Part shown: piece by piece, positions 6,919 through 14,049 of the stretch
Position numbering within the stretch: position 1 is the first letter of the stretch
Layout: the number at the start of each line of letters is the position of its first letter
Assembly: GCA_017454585.1 (NCBI GenBank)
Contig: JAFTCU010000238.1
Coordinates: forward strand, 1-17,873
Source of the DNA: Thermoguttaceae bacterium
Lineage (GTDB): Bacteria > Planctomycetota > Planctomycetia > Pirellulales > Thermoguttaceae
Reading direction: 5' to 3'
Length of the DNA: 17,873 nucleotides
The notes under the pieces: generated by a model
The model's database searches: none
What the model saw: only the letters and a program-made list of their open reading frames with translations
Told to the model about the DNA's origin: nothing
Program-made: the position numbers and the translations under genes

Positions 6919-9567
6919 ATGCCACAGTTTATTCAACCACCACAGCAGAAATATCGTCCTTCCTCCTCGAATAACAAAGCGCCTCAGAATCAACCGCCTC
7001 AAGGGGGCTGTTCGCAATTCTTTTTCCTGTTGGCGATCCTTCTCCTTTTCAACCTCCTGGTCATGCGTGCCTGTGCGCCGGAAGATCAGGGGCAGAACGA
7101 AAACTCTTCGTTAACTCAGGCCCTCGAATCTGTCACGGCTCCTGAGAAAATGGAACCGTCGGAAAAATCTGAAAAGGCTGTTGATTCCACGAAGACCGAA
7201 ACTCCGGCGGAGATGTTGGAAACACTTCCGACAGAAGTTTCCAATCCGGAAACTGCGCCTGCGGAGAATGCGGTTCCTGCCGAAAAGGCCGATCCAGCCG
7301 ATGCAATGGCGAAACCGAATATGAATCCGGTCGAGTACCTGACGCTTGGCTCTGTCGATCCGGCAAGCCCGTATCGGATGCTGGTCACGCTGACTTCGGA
7401 AGGCGCTGCGGTGGCCCGTGTCGAAATGAACGAGGCCCGGCTCGCAAGTATGAGCGATGAGAAAGACTTTAAAGGCGGCTATCTGGGCGAGATGAACTGC
7501 GATGAAGACACCGATGCCGTCGGCGGCGCGCTGGTTCAGGTCGTTGGAGCTGGAACGCCCGCCAAAGCAGCGGGGATACTTCCGGGTGACCGGATTTTGA
7601 AGGTGAACGGTCAGGAAGTCGCCAATGCGGTCGTTCTGACTGAAACGGTCAGAAAATTCCGACCGGGAACGAAAATTTCTCTGGATGTAAACCGTGCAGG
7701 GCAGGAAATCAAACTTGAGGCGACCCTCATCCGTGAGCCGGTCAGCGTCATCCGTCCTGAAGTGGAATCGGCCAATACGCAAAGCCTCGCGGATGCACTC
7801 AAAGGCCTTCCGACGAATCGAAAGAATAACGCATCGTTCCTCACGACTTTCTATTCCTTCGGCGAGCAGTCGCTTTCCAAGTTGGATATGGAGGTCAAGA
7901 AGCAGATCGCGAATGACGATTACACGCTCCTAGACCAATTCGTGAATCAGGAAATTCTCGGCTTTGAAATGCACAAAGCGTCGTGGAAGGTTGAGGCCCG
8001 TGGTGAAGATTCGGTTACGTTCCTTTACGAAATGCCGGTTTACGGGATGGAAGTCCGTAAAACATACACGCTGGTTCAGGTCGAAGAAACGCAGCGTCGG
8101 GACGAATCCTCGCCAACGTACCACCTTACGTTGAACATAACGGTGAAAAACGTCGGGACGCAAGATCGTACCCTGGCGATCCAGCAGGACGGGCCGACCG
8201 GTTTGTTGACGGAAGGGAACTGGTTCTGCTCCAAAGCCGGTCGAGGATGGGGTATGACCGGGATCCGGGATGTGCTGATCGGTTTTGAGGGGAACTCGAC
8301 CCCGAACTATTACACCTGCACGAACATCGCGGCCGGGAAATGGGGCAAGCAGATCCTTTGCTCGCAGAAGCCGCTGAAGTACATCGGGGTAGATGCGCAA
8401 TATTTCTCGTCGATCCTGATCCCGGAAAAGGACGCTTCCTCGCTGGCGGTGGAACGGTTTGCCGCTCTGCGCGTCGGAAACGTCACGAAGGGGCTGGAAA
8501 TGCGAACGAATACATCTTGCCGCGTGATTTCAAGTGCCAAAACTCTCAAGCCGGGTGAAGAAGCGACGCAGAAGTTTACGGTTTTCATCGGTCCAAAGCG
8601 TCCGAAACTCCTTTCCCGATACTCACTTGATAATGTAGTGTATTACGGCTGGTTCTCGTTCATTGCGAAGATCCTGGTCGGGATCCTGCATTTCTTCTAC
8701 GCGATTTTCGGGAACTACGGGATCGCGATCCTGCTCCTGACAGCACTGGTGCGTCTGCTGATGTTCCCGCTTTCCAGGAAACAGATCATGGGCTCTATCA
8801 TCATGCAGAAGATTCAGCCGGAAATAACCCGTCTGAACGAGAAATATCAGGACCCGATGGAGCGTCAGAAGGCCCAGATGGAGCTTTTCAGGAAGTATAA
8901 ATACAACCCGATGTCGGGGTGTTGGGTGATGCTGATCCAGCTCCCGATTTTCATCGCGCTATACCGGGCGCTTCTGGTCGATGTGGAACTGCGTCAGATG
9001 CCGCTTTTCACCGAGTCGATCCGTTTCTGCTCGAACCTGGTCGCACCCGATATGTTCTTCTGTTGGAAGGATTACGTTCCGACGTGGGTTTCCAGCGGTG
9101 TCGGGATTTTTGGCCTTGGACCGTATTTGAACCTGCTCCCGATCCTGACGATCGCGATTTTCATCATTCAGCAGAAGATCATGATGCCGCCGGCGTTGGA
9201 CGAACAGGCGCGAATGCAGCAGAATATGATGAAATTCATGATGATTTTCATGGGGTTCCTATTCTTCAAAGTTCCGTGCGGACTGTGCATTTACTTCATT
9301 ATTTCGAGTCTGTGGGGCCTCCTGGAGCGCCAGTTTATGCCAAGTGCGGAGAACTTCCAGCTTTCACCTGACGGGATCATTGACATGCGGGTCCAGAACG
9401 GCACCGCGTCGAATCCTTACAAATCTGCGGCTCCTAAAAAGGAAGGGCTTTTTGCACGTTTGGCAAAGAAAGTCGAGGAGATTCAGAAGGCCGCGGAAGC
9501 CCGTGACGCGGAAATCGAACGTCAGAGGACTCAGGCGGAAAAGGCACGGCGGAAGAAAAAACGTTAG
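6919..9567 (+). CDS. yidC: Membrane protein insertase YidC with inserted PDZ domain
   Basis: An 882-residue YidC/Oxa1 family insertase, which inserts and folds inner-membrane proteins alone or with SecYEG. Layout: Pro/Gln-rich cytoplasmic N-terminus (1-30), TM1 (34-49), acidic Ala/Pro/Glu-rich periplasmic linker (about 55-135), start of the periplasmic beta-domain (SPYRMLVTLTSEGAAVARVEM, about 150-170), a PDZ domain (about 188-275, with GTPAKAAGILPGDRILKVNG), the rest of the periplasmic domain (about 280-560), then the conserved insertase core (about 575-810) containing R612 in LTALVRLLMFPLSRKQ, the groove arginine, and KYKYNPMSGCWVMLIQLPIF. A basic tail (KKVEEIQ... ARRKKKR) probably contacts ribosomes. 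It is much longer than E. coli YidC (548 aa) because of the linker, PDZ and tail. No clear ribosome binding site precedes the ATG. rnpA and rpmH, frequent yidC neighbours, are absent. Confidence 0.93.
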   Translation: MPQFIQPPQQKYRPSSSNNKAPQNQPPQGGCSQFFFLLAILLLFNLLVMRACAPEDQGQNENSSLTQALESVTAPEKMEPSEKSEKAVDSTKTETPAEMLETLPTEVSNPETAPAENAVPAEKADPADAMAKPNMNPVEYLTLGSVDPASPYRMLVTLTSEGAAVARVEMNEARLASMSDEKDFKGGYLGEMNCDEDTDAVGGALVQVVGAGTPAKAAGILPGDRILKVNGQEVANAVVLTETVRKFRPGTKISLDVNRAGQEIKLEATLIREPVSVIRPEVESANTQSLADALKGLPTNRKNNASFLTTFYSFGEQSLSKLDMEVKKQIANDDYTLLDQFVNQEILGFEMHKASWKVEARGEDSVTFLYEMPVYGMEVRKTYTLVQVEETQRRDESSPTYHLTLNITVKNVGTQDRTLAIQQDGPTGLLTEGNWFCSKAGRGWGMTGIRDVLIGFEGNSTPNYYTCTNIAAGKWGKQILCSQKPLKYIGVDAQYFSSILIPEKDASSLAVERFAALRVGNVTKGLEMRTNTSCRVISSAKTLKPGEEATQKFTVFIGPKRPKLLSRYSLDNVVYYGWFSFIAKILVGILHFFYAIFGNYGIAILLLTALVRLLMFPLSRKQIMGSIIMQKIQPEITRLNEKYQDPMERQKAQMELFRKYKYNPMSGCWVMLIQLPIFIALYRALLVDVELRQMPLFTESIRFCSNLVAPDMFFCWKDYVPTWVSSGVGIFGLGPYLNLLPILTIAIFIIQQKIMMPPALDEQARMQQNMMKFMMIFMGFLFFKVPCGLCIYFIISSLWGLLERQFMPSAENFQLSPDGIIDMRVQNGTASNPYKSAAPKKEGLFARLAKKVEEIQKAAEARDAEIERQRTQAEKARRKKKR

Positions 9568-9605
9568 AGTAATGGCTGTCTCTCCAAATCATGAAGGATT
9601 TTTCC

Positions 9606-10487
9606 ATGAAAAAAATCGCCCTCACCTTTTTTTGTATCCTTTTTGCTGGTTTAGCTTTTGCGGCGCCGCAGGAAGTCCGGCTTTGGCCTGGCCTTGCTCC
9701 GGGGGAGACTGTGGCAGATGAAGATCGTGCTGCCGCTAACAATCCGACGCACTTCACTCACGTGACGGTCCCGACGTTGACGGTTTACCGTCCGGAAAAC
9801 CGGACCTCCTCCGCCTGTCTGATCATCTTTCCCGGCGGTGGGTACGGCGCGCTGATGGGGGATTACGAAGGTTCCGAAATTGCGAAATACTGGAACGCTC
9901 ACGGCGTCACGGCCGTGGTGGTGAAATACCGTGTTCCGCGCCGGCCGGGTCTGGAAAAACACCAGGCCGCCTGGCAGGACGGTCAGCGCGCGATCTGCTG
10001 GATCCGCAAACACGCGGCCGAGCTGGAGATCGATCCCGAGCGCATCGGCGCGACCGGTTTTTCCGCCGGCGGGCATTTGACGGTTTACCTTGCCGTGAAC
10101 AGTCAGACGAAAGCCTACGAGCCGGTGGACGATCTGGACTCCGTGCCGTGCCACCTGAATTTCGCGATCCCGGTTTACCCGGCTTACGTGCTTGAAGACG
10201 GGAAAGACGGGGCGAATACTGGGAAGGGGAACGATTCAAAACTCACGAGCGACCTGAAATTCGAGGCGAAAACTCCGCCGATGTGCTTCATTCACGGCGA
10301 CGCGGACGTGTACTCGCCCATGGGTTCCATCGAAATTTACCACCAGCTGCGCCGGATGAACATTCCGGCCGAGGTGCACATTTACGCGCTGAAAGTGCAC
10401 GGTCTTCTGAACGTCACGCCCGGTCAAGGCCACGCGGACACCTGGAAGGACCGGACCTGGGACTGGTTTGTGAAGATGGGTTTTTAA
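9606..10487 (+). CDS. Secreted alpha/beta hydrolase, probable carbohydrate esterase
   Basis: A 293-residue exported protein with signal peptide MKKIALTFFCILFAGLAFAA cleaved before PQEV. The mature part opens with EVRLWPGLAPGE, often seen in secreted acetyl-xylan-esterase-like hydrolases. The catalytic triad is visible: nucleophile Ser153 in GFSAGG, Asp234 in HGDADVYSP and His265 in KVHGL (a second His in GQGH, 276, is less likely). The oxyanion strand is IIFPGGGYG instead of HGGG. Expected activity is removal of acetyl or similar ester groups from plant or host polysaccharides in the periplasm or outside; this is inference from the family. The ATG at 9606 is preferred to 9591 because it starts the signal peptide directly and AAGGA sits upstream. 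It follows yidC by 38 bp and may be read through from it; a terminator hairpin follows. Confidence 0.85.
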   Translation: MKKIALTFFCILFAGLAFAAPQEVRLWPGLAPGETVADEDRAAANNPTHFTHVTVPTLTVYRPENRTSSACLIIFPGGGYGALMGDYEGSEIAKYWNAHGVTAVVVKYRVPRRPGLEKHQAAWQDGQRAICWIRKHAAELEIDPERIGATGFSAGGHLTVYLAVNSQTKAYEPVDDLDSVPCHLNFAIPVYPAYVLEDGKDGANTGKGNDSKLTSDLKFEAKTPPMCFIHGDADVYSPMGSIEIYHQLRRMNIPAEVHIYALKVHGLLNVTPGQGHADTWKDRTWDWFVKMGF

Positions 10488-10520
10488 AATCTTAAAATCT
10501 TTGAAAACTTTTCACGTCAG

Positions 10521-10604
10521 GAAAATCCCCTCCAAAATCCTGCACTTTCCAAAGTTCAAGCCATCCAGGGCTTGAGGAAAGTGCAAGGCTTGGGGGAATT
10601 TTTC
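10521..10604 (+). terminator. Rho-independent terminator hairpin
   Basis: Arms TGCACTTTCC (10541-10550) and GGAAAGTGCA (10576-10585) are perfectly complementary. An inner TCAAGCC/GGCTTGA stem sits above a bulge, and a looser outer stem pairs GAAAATCCCC (10521-10530) with the GGGGGAATTTTT side. TTTTT (10599-10603) and a long T-run ending the region follow. It lies 33-117 bp after the esterase stop and before the next promoter at 10634. Confidence 0.75.
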
Positions 10605-10633
10605 TGATTTTTCAGTTTTTTTTTATCTTCCAC

Positions 10634-10661
10634 TTGCAAAACCAATCATTCTGAATATAAT
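10634..10661 (+). promoter_or_regulatory. Sigma70-type promoter of the PEP-CTERM gene
   Basis: TTGCAA (10634-10639, 5 of 6) and a perfect TATAAT (10656-10661) are separated by 16 nt. Transcription would start near 10668, leaving a leader of about 45 nt before the ATG at 10713. Confidence 0.7.
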
Positions 10662-10712
10662 TAATGTTAGTAAAGTATAAATGAAAATTTCCCTATATAC
10701 CCACTGAGAAAC

Positions 10713-13235
10713 ATGAATAAAAACCACCTTAAAAACCTTTCCACCGCGTTTCTCCTCCTTTTGGCAGTGCTCTGCACTTTGAAAACGATGCAGGCCGCTC
10801 CGTTGGAGCTTACGTCTGGTGACTATACGACCGCGACACTGAACGAGGCTCTTAACGGGTACGATTCCGTGACCGTCAGTGGGGGAACGGTTAATTTTAA
10901 CCTGAATGGCACGAAAATCGCCACGAATACCATCACGGTTTCGAGCGGGATCCTGAACTGGAACGCCAATAATCCGAACGCCAGCGATTACATTTTCGAT
11001 GGAGACATCACGGTGAATTCCGGCGCGGAGCTTTATCTGAACGGCGCCGACCCATTCGGAAACTCGTCCTCTGATACGGGTACCTGGCGTACGCTGAACA
11101 TCGGCGGAACCCTGCGTTTGAGCAGCGGAAACAACAAAACCATGCGCCGCGTGACGCTCAATCTGACCGGCGGGACTGTCACCGGCCACGAGTGGCAGTA
11201 CCGGAGCAACGCCTCGGTTTTGCAGGCGACCAGCGGGAATTCGACGTTTGAGTCCAGTCTGTATTTCCGCTCGGATGCGACGACTCCGAAAATCACGGTC
11301 TCATCCGGCGCGACGCTTACTTTGTCCGGAATGCGCAAGGAAGGAAGCAGCGTCAACAACATGACGTTCAACGGCGGAGGAACGGCGGTTCTTGCCAAGG
11401 AGATCGGTCGTCTTACGCCGATTATTAACGTGACGGAAAGTAGTACGCTGAAGCTTGGGATCGGCGACACGCTGGGTGCGAGAGGTGACGCGATAACGCT
11501 GAACATTGGGGAAGGAAGTGCGCTCGACTTGGACGCGGCCGCAACCAGTGTGGGAGTCACCAACCAGACGGGCCGGGACATGACGATTAACCTGACCGGG
11601 GCCACGATGAAAAACGGGCGCCTGCACGTCTTTTCGCCGAATGAATATCCGACCACGATTAATGTTCTGGCTTCTTCCAAAACGACGGAGATTTCCACAA
11701 CGCTCCAGCTTCGTACGCAGTCAGGCGGCGCGGAAGAACATTTGATCAACGTCGCGAACGGCGAAGCCGCGGTGGATCTCCTTTTTTCCGGAACGTTTGA
11801 GAGTTACAACGCAAGGCAGTACCTGACCCTGACCGGCGGAGGAATCACGAAACTGACGGGAAACGTCGCAAGTAATGTTCCAAGGGTGACGCTCGACGGA
11901 GTGACGCTACAGCTCGGGAAGAATAATGCGCTGACGAACGCAACGACCCTGCAAACGAACGGAACGTTTGACCTGAACGGTTTCTCCACGACGGTCGGTC
12001 TTCTGACGGGTTCCGGGGCCGTGACGAATACCTCAGATGGCACTTCCGTCCTGACGGTCGATAATTCCGGGAGCGACCGTTTTTCAGGAACCGTCACGGG
12101 AAACGTGAATTTTGTGAAAACCGGCACTGGAACGTGGACGGTCAGCAGCGATGACGACTGGAGCTCCAGTTCGCTGGAGATCCGGAACGGGACGGTCGCT
12201 CTTGACAAATCGCACTCTTCCGGAAACGGCCGTCGCTTTTTGACCGGTACGATCACCGTCGGCGAAAATGGCAAACTGAGCCTCAAAGCAAACGACGCGC
12301 TGGGAAACGTTGGAGGCGGCGGATCCTGGGAGAATCATGGGCTGGACCTCGATGTTCTAGGCACTTTGGAAGTGACTGCCGCAGGAAACCAGACCTCACG
12401 CTACATCAACTACAATTTGTACGGCGGAGCCATTAATATTACCAGAAATGACGGGAGAATTTTGTTCATGGACGGCATTACGACGATCAATTCCCGCGCA
12501 AAATACGGAACCGAGGACGTAACGAAAACCTCGGTGATCAATGGTTGGCTCGCCGTCCGGGATGGTTCCCGCATTTTGACGCTGAACGTTGAAGATGGCC
12601 AGGCGGATACGGACATGCACTGGACCGGCATCCTTAAACTTGAGGATGGTTCAACCAACGCCGGCCTGATGAAAACCGGGGCCGGGACCCTTCGCCTGAC
12701 GAGTGCCAGCGGCACGACATTTGATTTTCAGAAAGGAACGAACGTTTCTGCCGGACGCATTATTCTGGACGGTGCGTTGATGACCGGTTCCGATGTGACC
12801 GTCGCGGAAGGAGCCACGCTGGCCGCCGTGAACGGCTCCTCCATCAGCAATAATCTGGTCCTGAACGGGAACTATGAGCTGGCACTGGCGGACCTCGCGG
12901 CCAGCGATGTGCCGATCCAACTGTCGATCGACGGGAATGTTTTGTTCGGCCAAAACGCGACCGCTAGCATTAACGCCAATGGCGACGTGAACTGGTACGC
13001 GCTGAATGGAAAAACGCTCATGAGTTTCAGCTCTGACGAGCAGGCCTCTGGCGTGTTCAACCAGCTGAGCGAGCTGCTCGCTTTCGATCAGAATTTGCTT
13101 TACTTGAACCTGACGGCCGAGGGTTCCTCCATCCTGCTTGGAACGAATTTCAACGCGATCCCCGAGCCGGCGTCGTGGCTCCTTCTGCTTCTCGGCGGGG
13201 CTGGTCTGGCGTGGAGATTCCGGAGATTGCGCTGA
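10713..13235 (+). CDS. PEP-CTERM surface protein with autotransporter-type beta-strand repeats
   Basis: An 840-residue exported protein. The signal peptide (about 1-28) ends KTMQA-AP. The body is almost entirely short Thr/Gly/Asn-rich beta-strands predicted to form a long beta-helix or solenoid. Two VKTGTGTWTV/MKTGAGTLRL motifs (about 468-477 and 653-662) match autotransporter-associated beta-strand repeats. Three longer units, roughly 97-230, 245-380 and 511-660, share a pattern ending in a strand-rich GTL.L segment and look like internal duplications. The C-terminus is a PEP-CTERM sorting tail: IPEPASW (816-822), a hydrophobic helix LLLLLGGAGLAW and RFRRLR. In this system the tail is recognised by an exosortase, which is not in the window. 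No outer-membrane beta-barrel is present, so it is not a true autotransporter. The ribosome binding site is weak (CTGAGAAAC). Probable role: surface or extracellular matrix protein; ligand unknown. Confidence 0.88.
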   Translation: MNKNHLKNLSTAFLLLLAVLCTLKTMQAAPLELTSGDYTTATLNEALNGYDSVTVSGGTVNFNLNGTKIATNTITVSSGILNWNANNPNASDYIFDGDITVNSGAELYLNGADPFGNSSSDTGTWRTLNIGGTLRLSSGNNKTMRRVTLNLTGGTVTGHEWQYRSNASVLQATSGNSTFESSLYFRSDATTPKITVSSGATLTLSGMRKEGSSVNNMTFNGGGTAVLAKEIGRLTPIINVTESSTLKLGIGDTLGARGDAITLNIGEGSALDLDAAATSVGVTNQTGRDMTINLTGATMKNGRLHVFSPNEYPTTINVLASSKTTEISTTLQLRTQSGGAEEHLINVANGEAAVDLLFSGTFESYNARQYLTLTGGGITKLTGNVASNVPRVTLDGVTLQLGKNNALTNATTLQTNGTFDLNGFSTTVGLLTGSGAVTNTSDGTSVLTVDNSGSDRFSGTVTGNVNFVKTGTGTWTVSSDDDWSSSSLEIRNGTVALDKSHSSGNGRRFLTGTITVGENGKLSLKANDALGNVGGGGSWENHGLDLDVLGTLEVTAAGNQTSRYINYNLYGGAINITRNDGRILFMDGITTINSRAKYGTEDVTKTSVINGWLAVRDGSRILTLNVEDGQADTDMHWTGILKLEDGSTNAGLMKTGAGTLRLTSASGTTFDFQKGTNVSAGRIILDGALMTGSDVTVAEGATLAAVNGSSISNNLVLNGNYELALADLAASDVPIQLSIDGNVLFGQNATASINANGDVNWYALNGKTLMSFSSDEQASGVFNQLSELLAFDQNLLYLNLTAEGSSILLGTNFNAIPEPASWLLLLLGGAGLAWRFRRLR

Positions 13236-13258
13236 TTTTTCCTCGTTTTTCATTCATC

Positions 13259-13936
13259 ATGCAAAACCCTAACTACTCAAAAATCCTGGATCAAATTTCC
13301 TCCGTCGCTTTGGCAAGCGGCCGCAAGCCCGAAGACGTGAAGTTGATCGCCGTCACGAAGTATTTTACCGGCACGCGGGAGGTGGAAGACCTTTACGAGA
13401 GCGGCTGCCGCGACTTCGCGGAGAATCGGCTCCCGGTTTTCCAGCCCAAGTTTGAAGCGCTCAAAGACCTTCAGCAAACGCCCGCCACGGCTTTTCGGTG
13501 GCATTTTATCGGCCCGCTGCAGAAGAACAAAGCGCGCAAGATCCTCCAGATGGCCGACGTGATCCACTCGGGCGAAAGTCTGGCTCTTTTGCAGGCGCTG
13601 GACCGCATCAGTGAGGAGCTGAACCTCCGCCGGCGCGTCCTGATCGAGATCAATATTGGCGGCGAAGCGAACAAGCACGGCTTTTCCCGCGATGAATTTC
13701 TGGAGGCGTACCCGGCGATCCAGGCGTTTACCCATTTGGAACTTGCGGGTTTCATGGGCATGACCTCGCTCGACGCGGATGAAGCCGCCGCGCACCGCCA
13801 GTTTGCGTTCCTGCGTGAGATCCGGGACGAGTTCCTCCCCGGTGGCGAGCTTTCCATGGGAATGAGCCACGATTTTCCGATTGCAATCGCAGAAGGCGCG
13901 ACGATGGTCCGTATTGGCTCCGCGTTGTTCGAGTAG
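13259..13936 (+). CDS. YggS family pyridoxal phosphate homeostasis protein
   Basis: A 225-residue single-domain protein with the alanine-racemase N-terminal (TIM barrel) fold that binds PLP but lacks the racemase C-terminal domain; the family maintains PLP pools and amino acid balance. Seen: PLP lysine in KLIAVTKYF (about residues 28-36), FAENRLPVFQPK (family GENrvQE), WHFIGPLQKNKARKIL, HSGES, INIGGEANKHGF, and LSMGMSHDFPIAIAEGATMVRIGSALF, which binds the cofactor phosphate. The final Gly of the usual IGxxiFG is replaced by the terminal ...ALFE. The ATG at 13259 is chosen because an upstream extension (from 13175) would overlap the PEP-CTERM gene with unrelated sequence; no clear ribosome binding site is visible. 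It starts 23 bp after the PEP-CTERM stop, so it may be expressed by read-through from the promoter at 10634. Confidence 0.93.
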   Translation: MQNPNYSKILDQISSVALASGRKPEDVKLIAVTKYFTGTREVEDLYESGCRDFAENRLPVFQPKFEALKDLQQTPATAFRWHFIGPLQKNKARKILQMADVIHSGESLALLQALDRISEELNLRRRVLIEINIGGEANKHGFSRDEFLEAYPAIQAFTHLELAGFMGMTSLDADEAAAHRQFAFLREIRDEFLPGGELSMGMSHDFPIAIAEGATMVRIGSALFE

Positions 13937-13979
13937 ATTTTAGGGGGGCGATGCCTCTTATGTCGTCAGGAAAACAAAG

Positions 13980-14047
13980 ACGCCGCTGGAAGCGTCGTCC
14001 CCGCAGTGTTTAGGTTTGAAACGCCGCTGGAAGCGTCGTCCCCGCAG
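13980..14047. repeat. Two tandem identical copies of the 27-bp intergenic repeat
   Basis: Identical 27-bp units at 13980-14006 and 14021-14047 share the core GCTGGAAGCGTCGTCCCCG and recur at a 41-bp period, separated by 14 bp containing GTTTAG. The first copy can form a 5-bp GACGC/GCGTC stem (13979-13983 with 13992-13996) around a CGCTGGAA loop. The pair fills the gap between the converging yggS and kinase genes and ends 2 bp before the kinase stop. Diverged copies lie at 4218-4293. A bidirectional terminator or REP-like element is possible. Confidence 0.85.
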
Positions 14048-14049
14048 GT

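Noticed and set aside
13980..14047. Tandem repeat as a minimal CRISPR array
   Set aside because: Only two units with a 14-bp spacer, no cas genes, and further copies dispersed in inverted orientation elsewhere.
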